Source of the DNA: Excoecaria cochinchinensis
Taxonomy: Eukaryota > Streptophyta > Magnoliopsida > Malpighiales > Euphorbiaceae
Direction: 5' to 3'
Assembly: GCA_947683425.1 (NCBI GenBank)
Contig: CANTUQ010000037.1
Location: forward strand, 4,464,001-4,528,000
DNA length: 64,000 nt
This document shows positions 44,720 to 57,353 of this stretch, piece by piece (position 1 is the stretch's first letter; each line of letters opens with the position of its first letter). The translations under genes were made by a program, and so were the position numbers. Below the pieces are notes generated by a model that was not told the DNA's origin, made no database searches, and was given only the letters and a program-made list of their open reading frames with translations.

Positions 44720-45630
44720 GGGTGGACTGCAAAATAAGAGCTGAAGTTGAACCCTTTGTTAAAGAAATAGACCCAACTGAAGAAGTGCCAGAACGATGAC
44801 ATTTTTTGCTTTCATCTATTTGTTATGGGCTTTCTTGATCAACCAAACCATGCCCAAGTTGTAAAGTCTCAAGGTCATGATCCATGCAAATGGGCCCACC
44901 ATTTGCTGAATTGGCAATTAAAAAATTAGAGCAGCTTGACCCAGCTCTAATGGCGTCACCCCACTTCATCTCGAGATCCTTATGATTCTTCACTGTTCTT
45001 TTACCACTATATGACCCAAACGGCCACAAAGGAAACAAAACGCAGTTAAGCGTTCATATTGGAACTCCACATGAACCTCTGAACCATCATTCTTCATAAG
45101 TTTCTTCTTGCATAGTAAAGGCTTCCGAACATCGAAGATAACTAGAACTCGCACATATCGATTAGCATCATTAGAACTAGACCTCATAATAATCCACATA
45201 TTGCCCTATAAAATTTCCACAGTTCACCGCCAGAGCTTCATACATATAACCAATAGGGATTTTGTGCGATTACACCCAGAACTTGTAAAAATTAATAGGA
45301 ACCGTACATGGCAATTCACCTTGCTGCAACCGATGATACACTAATAGATGCCGATTCCATTGCAACCCTATCTACATCCACACCTAGAAAAAATCTAAAA
45401 AGGAAAAGTTTGTCGTCATGAAGTTCAGTGACATTGACACCCCCGATGATAGGATGCCAGAGGTCTGCCAAAGTATTCCTCATAGCCACAAAACTAAGGA
45501 TACTCATAGTGAGAAAACGACCCACCAAACATAAATCAAAGGGCTCCTCAACATCACCTACTATTTCATTCCAGTGCCATCCTTCTTCCTTAGCATCTGC
45601 AATCGAAAGACTAGCCAAATCTTCCATCAC
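44720..45630 (-). pseudogene. LINE-type DUF4283/zinc-knuckle protein fragment
   Basis: On the minus strand the N-terminal block at 45316-45630 reads LCLVGRFLTMSILSFVAMRN, TLADLWHPIIGGVNV and LFLFRFFLGVDVDRV, the DUF4283 pattern found in plant LINE ORF1-type proteins. After a frame break, 44990-45199 reads YVRVLVIFDVRKPL and FCFLCGRLGH with the last zinc ligand missing. No reverse transcriptase follows, so it is a decayed fragment. Confidence 0.7.
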
Positions 45631-45730
45631 AAGAACTCACAAAAGAAAACAAGGCAAATGTGCTATTGAAGCAAACAAAATGCTATGGAGAGTGTATATA
45701 TTAATTATATTATTATTGTTATTATATTTA

Positions 45731-45772
<42 letters not shown>

Positions 45773-45905
45773 GAATTTTATGATTGATCTAATTAATAGA
45801 TAATAGTTAAATAGTATTGTATAAGAACATAATATATCGGATAAAAAATTATAATAATGATTATTGAAAAATTGACTAATACAAGATAATTCTAAATAAA
45901 ATATA

Positions 45906-45949
<44 letters not shown>

Positions 45950-46878
45950 TATGCCATCAGTGGAAATAATTTTTTATGCGTTAAATTGATTATTTATTAA
46001 TTAATGTTAATAAAATTAAAAATCTTAAAAAATTGACTTTATAAAATTTAGTGTTGAATAAACTTTTAATAAAGAGCATACAAAAAAAAAAGAGTAGACA
46101 TTAGCGGATTCTTTTTTAAATTGATTCAATTAAAATATTCAAATGAACATTTTATTTTTTATCTGAATAAATTTTTTTTTTTGGTTGAGCCAAATGCTCG
46201 AAATTGCAATTTTAGAAAAACCATAAACCCTTCCATGCAATAAATAAATAGATAGATAAAGATTTGGAAATGTGAGTGAGGGACCACTAATTCATGCATG
46301 GCTAATCATTAATTATAAAGAAATAGGACCACTTGCATTCATGACTCCACCATTTCTATTAAATCATTTATTTATTTATTTTCTCTCTATTCTCATAATA
46401 ATAATAAAAATAAAAATTTATAGTTTAAAAATCTATAATTTACAAAAAAGAAAGAGTCAAAGGTGATTGCCACAATCTCAGGCTGTGAATGTCTCCCTAA
46501 AGTGACTTTCACGTTCTCTCTCATATTTCGGATCACCACATGACCTTTTCTCAACTTCCAAAACTACCCTTCTCCTCTTCAACTTCCATTAACAACCCAT
46601 CACTACAACATTACTCCAAAGACTAATCCACTTCCTGTTTTCTCTGTCTTTTTTCTTATAGGCATTCAAAAAAAAATAAAAAAGATACTGCCTTTTTTTT
46701 CTCAATTTTCTTTCAAATACAAAGCTGGAATCTTTTCATTTCAGGGTATAAAATTTAAACTAATCTGTTCCCAAATTTCCAACTATGTTTTGCTTTAATT
46801 TTTTGGTATTTTGCACGTAAACAAGTGCTTGTATTGTATTGTCGTTTAAGTGTTTGATGAATTGTTGGGAGTAGTAAG
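45631..46878. other. Upstream region of the RhoGDI gene
   Basis: It contains (AAT)n at 45734-45770, (TA)n then (TG)n at 45911-45949, AT-rich DNA and, from about 46480, less AT-rich, CT-rich sequence that likely holds the promoter and 5' UTR. I could not fix a transcription start. Confidence 0.45.
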
Positions 46879-48519
46879 ATGGGTCTTAATGGGGACAAAA
46901 ATGAAGACGGAAAAGAAGAAACAAGCCATCATGAGGAAAGTGGTATTGGAGACAAACTGGGGAGGCAAATGAGTGAGAGCTCTATTTATGCTACTGATCA
47001 AGAGGATGATGATGATGACACAAGCAACAAGCTTGAGCTTGGTCCTCAATTCACCCTCAAAGAACAGCTTGAAAAGGATAAGGTTTCTTCTTTTCTTCCT
47101 AATTAATTCATTCAAAATATTTGTCTTTTTTTTTTTTCAATAAAATAGTATATGTTTGGTTAACTGGATAATTCAGGATGATGAGAGTCTCAGGAAATGG
47201 AAGGAACAGCTTCTTGGTAGTGTGGATATTGCAAGTATTGGAGGTATATTTTGCAATTTTTTTTTCTTTTTAAAATCTTGTTATTGATATTGGACTTTTG
47301 TTTTTGAAGGTCTTCACATTTTGTCTGCTTTCTGTTTCCTACTATGTCTAATGAGGATGTTGATGTATATCTTAGCAGAAAATTGCTTTTGTTGCTTTTC
47401 TACTCTGTGTTATACTGATCTGAATTGTAAAAAATTGTTACTTTCCTTTTGAATTGTTACAGAAACTCTTGATCCAGAAGTAAAAATTATAAGTCTGTCA
47501 ATAATCTCCCCCGGCAGACCAGAGATTGTGCTGTCTGTTCCTGAGGATGGGAAAGTGAAAGGGTCATGGTTTACATTGAAGGAAGGAAGTCAATACAGCT
47601 TGATGTTCACCATACAAGTCAGCAACAACATTGTATCTGGCCTCAAATATACCAACACTGTCTGGAAAACTGGCGTCAAGGGTAAGCTATCCGCCTCCTA
47701 ATTCATGCCGATCCTTACGTTTCGTGTATTTTGAATGTTCCCCTTGAAATGGATCTTATTTCAGTTGACAGCACTAAAGAAATGCTCGGCACATTTAGTC
47801 CTCAGCCAGAGCCTTATACACTTACTATGCCTGAAGAGACCACCCCTTCAGGCATGTTTGCTAGAGGATCATACTCAGCAAGATCAAAGGTATGACAATT
47901 CAGCACTGATTACCTTTTGCCTTTGCTTGGTTAATCAAATATAATTTTGGTTCCTGTAAATATATATCATTCTATCCGATTGCAAATCCAGATCTGGCGA
48001 AAACTTTTAATTCAAGGAGACTCACTAACTGCCATTAAATTGATTATTTTTATGCATTGGAGAATCAATGTGTTTGTCTCAGATTGAGCTCTATGTTCAT
48101 AAATAACATGCCATCTAATTTTCCCATTATAAGACTATCAAAATCAGGTATTAAGCAAATAAGTAGAATTTCTAGCTAAAAATTATGAGCAGCATTTGTT
48201 TTTCTACCCATTCCCTGATATGTGAAGTCCTATTTTCACGATCTCTCTCACTTCTTCATCTTAAGTTGTAATTAAGCTCATAATTCGTAGCCAAATATTT
48301 ATTTTCAGCATTTGTTTCTCTATAGTACATGTGGTCCTGCATTCAATGAACATGTCAGTGTTTTGTTAAGGTTTTGGTCATTACTGAACGGTATAAATAT
48401 GTTTTTCTCGAGTTTTAACCATTTGTTTTTGACTTCTGCAGTTTCTTGATGATGATAATAAGTGCTATTTGGAGATCAACTACACCTTCGAAATCCGAAA
48501 AGAATGGGCTGCTACTTGA
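46879..48519 (+). CDS. Rho GDP-dissociation inhibitor (RhoGDI), 230 aa, five exons
   Basis: Exons: 46879-47082, 47177-47243, 47463-47681, 47765-47889 and 48442-48519. All introns have GT...AG borders, and the sum is 693 nt including TGA. The protein holds Rho/ROP GTPases in the GDP form and extracts them from membranes by covering their lipid tail; in plants this focuses ROP activity, for example in root hairs. The N-terminus is acidic and Asp-rich (DQEDDDDDTSNKLEL) with a short regulatory arm. The immunoglobulin-like domain follows, with DPEVKIISLSI, GSWFTLKEGSQYSL, VSNNIVSGLKYTNTVWKTG and the C-terminal GSYSARSKFLDDD. All are hallmark blocks of the family, and length is normal. The fourth intron (551 bp) is the largest. 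It is intact and is the clearest host gene in the window. Confidence 0.93.
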
Positions 48520-49346
48520 AGTGCTTTGCAACAATACCATTCATTATTTCTGGTGTTCAGCCATTTTCTGTCATTGTCAGTTTCAAGTTTTTCTTCTTAA
48601 GATGATGTTTGATTATTTTTTGCACATTTACATTAACAAGTACAATGAAGATGGAGAAAATTCAATTGGTAATGCTTATAATAAATGCAGAGGTAGTTCT
48701 GAATTAACCTAGGTTGTTTTTGAGTTTATGGCTGTCCTATGAACTTCGTTATCATTACCCTTTCTGGATACAAGCTATGCAAGAAAAACACAAACGAATA
48801 TTATATCAAAGAGGAGAACAGATCTGTTTTGTTTTTGAAATAATATATATTGAGATATAGTTTACCAAAATGAGATAAATTTGAGTTATTGGCTTCTTTA
48901 AGGTACATTTTTTAAAAAAAAATAAAATTAAATTAGAACATTGCCAATGTTCCATCCCTGTAATGAATAAGATTAGACACTTCTATTTTTATAAGTCAGC
49001 TTTCGAAAGTTGAATTAAGTGTTAGTCCATTTTCTTAATATGGAAATAGAATTGCCATTTTGTAATGTGATATAACTTGTAGATATCCCAGGTTAATATC
49101 TCACATAAGCTACTCCTTGTCAGAATGAAAAGTCCTACAAAATAATTTTTGTGGTGAAATTAGGCTCATTTTTTCAACAAAACTCAATGCCATATCCTCC
49201 ATTCCTCAATCAATTATTGTATTTGTCTCTTTTTGCTATTTTCATACCTCTACTTTCTGACCATCATACTATACGCTCCTACTTACAAAAATTGTACTAA
49301 TTCCATACCTGCACTTGTAAAAAATGTACCACTTACCCACATTGAA
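48520..49346 (+). other. 3' UTR and downstream DNA of the RhoGDI gene
   Basis: The first 150 bases probably form the 3' UTR. The rest is AT-rich and non-coding up to the MITE at 49347. No clear polyadenylation signal stands out among many AAATAA-like strings. Confidence 0.45.
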
Positions 49347-50021
49347 CATAGTTATTGAAACCGGACCGGCCGGTTCAACCCCGAACCGGCAGCCTAACCG
49401 GTCGGCTCAACAGTATAAAATCAGACTGAAAAAAAACCGGATTGAACCGAAAAAAACCGGCCAGAACCGGGCAGAATTTTATTATATGTTTTTATTTTTA
49501 TTTTTTTTTGAAAATGATTTTAATTTAAAATAATTAATAAAAATAAGTGCTATTTTCATAAAAATAAAAAATAAATAATCTAATTAGTTTTATTTAGCAA
49601 ATAATTGATTCTTTTACTATTTAATTACCTTTGAATTTAATAAAAACAATATAATGGTTTAATAATTTAATAAAATACAATAGAATAAAAATTGAATAAA
49701 TTATTAAATTTGGTTAACTTAAAAATAATTTTTTACCCTTTTCTTTAATTTCACCTAAAGTTATTAAATTATTTAATTTTTAAATTAATCAAGTAATATT
49801 TTTTTTTAAAAAAATAAAAGATGAAAAAAATATTATTATTAGTATATTTGTGATATATACTAAATATTTTGATGGATTTTTTTTGTTTGAATAGTAGTAT
49901 TTATAAAAATTATATTAATTAATAATATTTTAAAAAATAAATAAAAAACCGGTTGAACCCGGTCGAACCACGAACCCTCAGCCTTGCCAGTTCTATATCC
50001 GGTCCGGTTTTAATAACATTG
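49347..50021 (-). mobile_element. hAT-type MITE, copy 2 (675 bp)
   Basis: The termini are CATAGTTATTGAAACCGG and CCGGTTTTAATAACATTG, with a perfect 8-bp target duplication ACATTGAA at 49339-49346 and 50022-50029. Its sequence matches the element at 128-836 in reverse complement throughout, including the AT-rich core. Confidence 0.88.
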
Positions 50022-50029
50022 ACATTGAA

Positions 50030-51165
50030 AGACCGTTTCAAAAATTAAACTAGTGCATTTTGTATACAGTGGTATGGTGTCGCATTTCAACTATTTTTTA
50101 CTTTTTAAACTATTTTTTTTTTACATATATATACTTTTCAAGCATCTTGTTACACGCATTTTCTTAAAAAAAAAAAAATACCATTTGCGCACCTCTACTT
50201 GTAAAAAATATACTGTTTATCCACTTTAACGGACTCTTTCAATTCTCCTGAAACATTAGCTTCATTTTCCTACAATTCAAGTCAATTTTATAACATTGGA
50301 CATAATTGCACTCTTTTAATCAAAATTACGTAACTATAACCTTCATTTTAGAGAAAGAAACATTAAATTAACATGAAAATATTAGTAATTATATAGTTGC
50401 TCCTTATTCATTACCAAAACTGCTATAATTATTGTTGTATCAATAAATAGCAGCAAATGTTGAGTCATTAGTTGACATTTTTTTGATAATCAATGAAGAA
50501 AAATTTAATTTGCTTTACATAATCATTGTTAACATGCATTAATTATAAGAATAAAAAATTATTATTAATATTAATTACTAAATAAAATAAAAAAGAATAA
50601 TTTTAAAAAAAAATTGAATTTCCATTAGTTTTAAAAGAAAAACTAATGAGTTCCTAAACAAAAAAGATATTTGAAGTTTAGAATTGACATTTTAAAATTT
50701 TTTTATTGGGTTTGAAATTGAAAACTATTCTATAGTTTATGTATGATTTTATAATTAATTCAATATTTAATTTGAGCATTTAGAATTTTTTTATTTTTTG
50801 CTTCAAAATAAAATTTAGCATGTGATTTTTGATTTAGAGCTTTTTTGCTCTATTCCGTAAACACTTTTTTTTTTTGGCACCGTTGATATAATTGTAATAA
50901 CAATTCTTGGAGAAAATGATTATATGGAAAAAAAATTAAGAAAAAAAAAAGTTATTTTCGAGAGAAGAAGGAGTAAAATCACTGTAAATTAAAAATTATG
51001 TAGTAATTTAACTTTAAAAATAAATTTTAGAGCAAATTAATCATCGCGTGAAACATTTAATTAATTTGCACATTCTTCGTGAAGTAACGCATCAAAAGTT
51101 AACAATATAACACAAAACTTTACACACAACCAAAAATACCCTCTACTTACCAACAAAGAATTTAG

Positions 51166-51203
<38 letters not shown>

Positions 51204-51421
51204 ACATCTTTATCTTTACTGTAGAGTGAAAATTAAATTTTGATTATTTTCAATTATTTAAATGAAATGTAATTTCCAAAAAATTTTACTTAATATATTT
51301 ATTTATTATACTTTTCATAATTTCACTTAATTCTTCCATTTTTTTTTATTAAAACCAACACATATACTTCCCCTTTTATATTAGGAACAAAAACATTTAC
51401 TGACAAGTAAGAGTAGGGGTG
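50030..51421. other. AT-rich intergenic DNA
   Basis: No gene seen. It holds an (AT)n run at 51169-51199 and many A and T tracts. Confidence 0.5.
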
Positions 51422-52942
51422 ATCATGTACCGGTTAACAGGTACATGAGACCCAAAAAACTCCAGTCCATTAACTATCGGTTTTTTAAAATCACTAACCA
51501 TTAAACAATCCGTTACTATCGGTTTCAGATTTTCGGATCGGTTAACTAATATTATTTCCGTTAATCACTATAATTATAAAATGTATTCATAAAAAAAATT
51601 AAAATATTCTTTTTACTTAAAAATAAAAATTAAAAATCAAACATAATTTAATATAATATTCAAATTATAAATATAAACTAAAAATATTGTGTCAATATAA
51701 TACCTCATACTAATAAAGAGTTAACCGTGGATTGTTTGACATTTGACCCTCAACAAATCACCTTAATAAAAAAAAAATTGAATGACACGAATTTTTCTTT
51801 TTTAATTAGAGATTTTAAGTTAATTTGTAAATATGGAGCACTTTTTTTTTTTTTTTTTGAAACTAAATATGGAGCACTTTTAAATATTAAAAAATGAACA
51901 TTTTGCTTACTTTATGAACTTATTCAGTACATGCAGATATGAATTAGTTAGATTAGTAAATTTCAAATATCAAATAATTTAATAAAAAAATGTATTCTGA
52001 ATTACTAATATATGTATATAAACTAGGCAAATGGATCAAATTCAAACGATCAAGTCATAAAATAGAATGGGCCATAAACGGATCGGATCGCTTAAATGGC
52101 CCGAAACGCAATGATTAATAAAACAGATGTATAAAACATTGACTTGGGGAAATTCTCCCTTTTTTTGGTATATGCTGGTTTAAGTCATCTCTTTGCATTT
52201 AAGCGTACTAGTCCCTTTACTAATGAATGAATGAATGGGTCAAGCTCTTCTCTTCCTTAATGGAAAGGATTGCGCATGGAAGTCCTAGAATGAGAGGCTA
52301 AAGTGTCGGTCAGTCTATTTCGGATACTTAGGAAAGGAAATTGTATCGTGTCAAAACAAGTCTCGTGTTTATTTGTGGATTAATTCAAACGGAACGGATC
52401 GGATCATGGGTCAATACGTTTGACCCATTTGTTTTCTTAAATGAGAATATAGAATTTTGTGGCTGTTTTAGAACTTTTTTAGTCCATAAAGCTGTAAATT
52501 GTAGTTTGAAACAACTACCAAATTGCGCCCAAAGATTCATAAATATTATGAATGGTGCAGAAATGGACAGGTACTAGAAATGAAATACTATTTGGTGGGG
52601 GTGATAATTAGGGGTGTTTAAAAAAATCGATAGAATTGGTTAATCGACAAACCGAGCCGAAATAGATCCGAAAAATAAGTTGACCGAACCGATTTTATGG
52701 TTAATGATTTTTATGAATTTCGGTTTCGATTTTTAGTTCCAAAAAACCGTCGGTTTCGGTTAACCGACCGATTTTGTATAATTGTATATATTTCGGTTTC
52801 GATTTTCGGTTAACCGATCGATTTTATACTATTTTTCACATGTTTTTTCGGTTTCGGTTTTCGGTTAACCAATAGGTTTTATATAATTTTTTTTTTATAA
52901 ATATATAAAGTTTAAAAAAAATTAAAATGAAACCCTATATTA

Positions 52943-53001
<59 letters not shown>

Positions 53002-54279
53002 GCGTGAAATTTTTTTGTTTAACTAGTTGGATCATTATATTTTCGGTTTATAATTTTAATTTTCAAATATTTTGAACATTTTTAGTTTATAATTGTAGTT
53101 TGAACATTATATTTAATTAATATATTGAATTATATTTGTTTTCTAATTTTAATTTTTAAGTAACTTTAATATTTTAATTTTTTTATGAATATATTTTATA
53201 ATTATAATGGTTAACCGATCCGAAAATTCGAAACCGATGGACTGATTAACCGATAGTAATGGACTGGTTAATGGTTAGTATTTTCAAAAAATCGAATTTA
53301 ATGGACTGATTTTTTTGGGGCTCATGGACCGGTTTAACCGGTCCATGAACATCCTAAATTATAGACCGATTAACCAGTTCATTATCTATCGGTTTTTAAA
53401 AATAACTAACTATTAACAAGTTCGTTACTAGTGGTTCACCAGTACATCAATTTCGAATTTTTGGATCGATTAACAAATATTATTTCGGTTAACCATTATA
53501 ATTATAAAATGCATTCATAAAAAAAATTAAAATTTTCATGTTACTTAAAAATAAAAATTAGAAACCAAATATAATTCAATAAAATATTCAAATTATAAAT
53601 GTAAACTAAAAATATCTTATCAATATGCAATGCATGAATATGATAGAAAAATGGAAAAATTGTAATTTATTAATTTTATTAAATATTAATTATTACTTGC
53701 AATGAAATTTTTTATTTTTAAAGAGAAGTATATTTAATTAGAATTACAAGTATTAAATACTACCTATAAAAATATTAAAATATGCATTCCTTATTTTAAT
53801 TGAATATTATTTATCATATTAAAATTTTATAATTTAAATATAAAATATTTTAATTAAAGAGTTAATAATTAATTACAATTAGCAATTAATTATATATTAA
53901 AAAGTTTGAAGAGTAAAAAAATTTGTGTGTATGAAAATAAAAGTCCCTCACATATGTAATTTTTAATTAATATATTAATGTTATATAACTTTTCGAATAT
54001 ATTATGATTTTCATTATTGAAAAATTGATAAATCAAGAAATAATAATAAATATTAAATATGGACATATTTAATAATTAATAAATTAACTAAAAATTCGGT
54101 TATTGGTTCGGTTAACCGGTTACATGAGCCAAAATCATTAATCAGTCCATTAATATCGATTTTTTCAAAACACTAACTATTAACCAGTCTATTACAATCG
54201 GTTAACCAGTTTATCGGTTCGATTTTGAACCGGTTTACCAGTTAACCACATCAACCGAATTTTTTTCGCTCACCCCTAC
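51422..54279. repeat. Cluster of rearranged hAT-type MITE arms
   Basis: At least three related pieces carry TAGGGGTG-type edges. 51422 starts TAGGGGTGATCATGTACCGG. 52617 starts TAGGGGTGTTTAAAAA, and its partner edge near 53355 ends CCATGAACATCCTA. 54279 ends CGCTCACCCCTA. The stretch 51460-51700 repeats in the same direction at 53365-53630 (CGGTTTTT, then ACTAACTATTAAC, then ATAATTATAAAATG). An (AT)n run lies at 52949-52997. No clean 8-bp duplication joins any two edges, so the pieces are nested or deleted. The non-repeat interval 51900-52600 shows no convincing gene. Confidence 0.55.
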
Positions 54280-54639
54280 TATTTCGAATAAACTTATTAT
54301 TTGAAAGTAATATTTTTAAAAATTAGACAGATAATTAAGAATTTTTTTAGTCTCAATTATCCAATATATTTCATTTTTTCAAAAATTAACAAAATAATCT
54401 AATTGACTTTAATTTTTGATCAAATGAATCTTCTTCATTAACTAGGCAATTATAAATTTATTTTTTCGTCTATGATACATCCTAAACAATTAATATAACT
54501 CATATAATCCAGTGATAAATCAACTAATCCAATATAATGAATTTAATTTATAACCTAACTTGATTAGAATGGATTCAACCCATTTAAAATTTTAGATGGA
54601 TTGGATGGAAAATTAATTCTAATCAATCCAACCCATATT

Positions 54640-55440
54640 TGAATACCCCTACATGCTGGGCTAGATTTAGGTTAGGATGGGCCAAGTTCAGGCCAGACCG
54701 TGATGGATCGAGTTCGGACCAAGTCTAAACGAAATTTGAAATTTTTTTCGGCACAAGCTTGCATAAATAAAATCGAGGCATACTTTGGGCTAAACCGGGC
54801 TAGATCGAGTTCTGGTCAGGCCGAGATAAGTCAGGCTCGAGCTATGTCTAACCGGAATTTAAAGATTTTTTTCCTCCACAAGACTGCACAAATAAAATAT
54901 AGGCCTATTTTGTATTGCGCTGGGTTGGATTTGGTACGGATCGAAATGAGTCGGATTAGGGCTGTGATGGATCGGATTCAGGCAGAGACTAAACAAAAAT
55001 TGAAGATTTTTTCTATACAATCATGTATAAATAAAATTCAGATCTACTTCAGACTGGGCCAAATTCGGATCGGGATGGGCCTCGTTCAGGCCGGGTAGGG
55101 ATGGATCGAGTTTGGGCCGAGCCAGGATGAGTTGAATTCGGGCCGATCTTAAATGAAATTTGAAGATTTTTTCAACACAAACCTACATAAATAAAATCCA
55201 GGCCTACTTCAGGTCGACCCAGGTCCGGGCCATGCTCGATCGAGTTTTGGCTGGGCCTAGTCGAAATATGATTTGTGTTTTTTTTTTGCACAAGACTTCA
55301 CAAACAAAATTCAAGCCTATTTCGGGTTGAGTTCTGATCGGGATGGGCCAATTTCGGACCGGACAGGAATGGAAGGGGATGGGCCAGGCGGATCAGGTCT
55401 ATTTTGGGTCTGTATGGGTTGGGATTGGACTGGATGCTTA
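54640..55440. repeat. Divergent minisatellite with 120-155 bp units
   Basis: Five units contain an A/T-rich core (AATTTGAAGATTTTTTC-like, then CACAAG, then CATAAATAAAAT) near 54735, 54855, 54995, 55155 and 55270. They alternate with GC-richer spacers full of GGGCC, GATCGAGTT and CGGG motifs. An apparent frame at 54700-55098 simply translates the repeat. Confidence 0.65.
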
Positions 55441-55946
55441 GTATGAAAAAATTATATTAGGTATAAATTTGATATATCAATTCATTTGGTTCAATTGATG
55501 CCTATTGGGCCGAATATGTCTATATAGATCAAAACTTAATGAAATTATTTTAATTTGGGCAAGATGAATATATTTCTAGATTGAATAAGATTTTGATCAA
55601 TTTATTTGAACAAATTTGAATAAAATTTTGGATTGGGCCAAATTTATCACCGCTATTAACGTGACATATACACGTTCTTTTGGCACGATACTACTTATGA
55701 CACTCCATTAATTAAGGTGTGCAAATTGTTTTTTTATTAACAGTCTGAGTATTTTTATCCTGCTGTTCAACTATGCAATAATGTGATGGAAAAGAACTAA
55801 AGTTTCATATAAATTGCTAATTGCTTGCAACTGAAATGGTGAAACAATCAGAATCATGATCAAAAGATCATTATAACGATGAACACAAAATCAGAGAAAC
55901 AGCAACAAGAATATTTAAAAAGAAAAAAAAACCTTCCAAATACTAG
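55441..55946. other. Downstream flank of the RAV-type gene
   Basis: AT-rich and non-coding. The last part (about 55740-55946) probably includes the 3' UTR of the minus-strand gene. Confidence 0.4.
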
Positions 55947-56936
55947 TCATTGTTGTTCGTCATTAGCCCTTTTCCTCTTATGATCTACTCTTCTTCCTTT
56001 GCCAATCTGAACACCAAAAAGCTTAACTTCCTTGTCAGTCTCCTCCTCTTCTTCCATTTCTTCAACCTCTAAATCATTTTTAACATTTTTCCAATTATCA
56101 ATTCTCATGTCTCTATTCCAATTAGAACCATAACTTTCAATACTAACACGTTGCACATCTATCATGTAAAACGCTCTGCCATGGATCTCCCTTTGATGCT
56201 CACATCTGTAGAAAAAGACCGAGTCTTTCGGCTTCAAGTTGTTCATCCTGAGGAAGTGTCTCCACCCTTTTGTGAACACAAATGTATGAGTACTCGTCCA
56301 GTAAGAATACCGAAATGTCCAAGGCCTGCAATGCCTATCGTAGAATGTTAATTCGAGGGACTTTGCCCCATTTCCTGAGTCTTCCCCAGCCAGAGGAGGC
56401 AAATGCTGCATTGCATACTCTTTAGGAATGTGAAAGCCTTTGATGTGAGTAACATCAGTTTGTGTAAGCTCCTTTCGAAACAGCATCTGATATGAGATCC
56501 CTGGCCGGTTTGATGGATTGCTCGCTTCGTATTCTCTTACAGCGGATTGACTTGCAAGGAAGTTTGTAAATTTGATGTTGTATGTTTTGTCTTTGAGCAT
56601 GTTGAGGATCTCCTCGTTCGAGTGTCGACCTTGGAACTTAGTCTCTTGGACAGTATAAATTGCCATAGGGAAGTTGAGTGGGGCATCACTTCTTTGCAGT
56701 TTGATTGCTGCTCTGTCATAAGCCATTGCCGCCTCTTCTTCTATGTCATATGTTCCGAGCCAGTACGCCTTGTACTTGGATGCAATCCGCGCGCCCCACT
56801 TGCCACTTCTAAGCCAAATCACTCCTCGGAATTTCGAAGATGATCCTCCTGCATAATGCTGATTTGTTGTGATGATATTCAAATTTGAACTCTCCGTTAT
56901 GTTTAACCCAAAATTCGGATTCCTCCCTGTCTCCAT
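55947..56936 (-). CDS. RAV-type AP2/ERF plus B3 transcription factor (329 aa)
   Basis: A single-exon, uninterrupted frame. The AP2 domain covers about residues 34-90: SSKFRGVIWLRSGKWGARI, YWLGTYDIEEEAAMAYDRAA, ending LNFP. The B3 DNA-binding domain covers about 150-264: MLFRKELTQTDVTHIKGFHI, RPWTFRYSYWTSTHTFVFTK and FFYRCEHQ. An acidic stretch follows (residues 290-303), then KLFGVQIGK, which fits the R/KLFGV repression motif of RAV-type proteins, then a basic RRVDHKRKR tail that can serve as nuclear signal. RAV proteins are nuclear, plant-specific, and often repress growth or flowering genes. The AP2 domain departs from classical RAV1/TEM sequences (GVIWLRSGKWG) and is closer to the Arabidopsis At1g50680/At1g51120 type as I remember them. 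A 3' splice-like ttctgcag 22 bases upstream of the ATG suggests a 5' UTR intron. Confidence 0.92.
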   Translation of the reverse strand: METGRNPNFGLNITESSNLNIITTNQHYAGGSSSKFRGVIWLRSGKWGARIASKYKAYWLGTYDIEEEAAMAYDRAAIKLQRSDAPLNFPMAIYTVQETKFQGRHSNEEILNMLKDKTYNIKFTNFLASQSAVREYEASNPSNRPGISYQMLFRKELTQTDVTHIKGFHIPKEYAMQHLPPLAGEDSGNGAKSLELTFYDRHCRPWTFRYSYWTSTHTFVFTKGWRHFLRMNNLKPKDSVFFYRCEHQREIHGRAFYMIDVQRVSIESYGSNWNRDMRIDNWKNVKNDLEVEEMEEEEETDKEVKLFGVQIGKGRRVDHKRKRANDEQQ

Positions 56937-57353
56937 TGATCACTTTTCAGCTACAATCCTGCAGAAACAAGGAAGAAAAGAATATGAATATAGAACAGAG
57001 ACTAAACAAAGTTATATTCCATTTATAAGCAGCAAGCACATAAGATAGTAGGATAAACATTAAAAGTACAGCACACTCAAGACTTGGTTATGGTAACTAT
57101 GAAACAAGCAAACCATGTATGAAATGTCAGTTTCAGAATTCTAGCTGGGATTTGATCATTTTTGGAAGGTGCCTACTTGATTCTTACTGTGAACCTCATA
57201 TTAAAAATTGAAACAGACTGCACAGCAAAAATACCTTCATCTGCAGAAGAGTAAGTACAACTTAGACTTGGCCTACACTTGTACCTTATCATGGCAAGTC
57301 CTCTAAGGAAGATATGTCTGACAGTTTGCAATTGATTTTAGGGCCAATGATAA
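56937..57353 (-). other. 5' leader and upstream region of the RAV-type gene
   Basis: Contains the likely 5' UTR intron (acceptor at about 56959). It separates the RAV gene from the 3' end of the next minus-strand gene. No open frame. Confidence 0.45.

Noticed and set aside
48446..48712. 88-codon open frame overlapping the last RhoGDI exon
   Set aside because: It reads another frame over the final exon and 3' UTR; the spliced RhoGDI frame fully explains the conserved part.
52341..52577. 78-codon open frame
   Set aside because: It lies in repeat-like DNA between MITE arms, has no recognisable domain and no splice or codon evidence.
54700..55098. 132-codon open frame with repeated NLKFFSAQACINKIEAYF-like blocks
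   Set aside because: It translates the minisatellite units; the repetition is in the DNA and there is no other sign of a gene.
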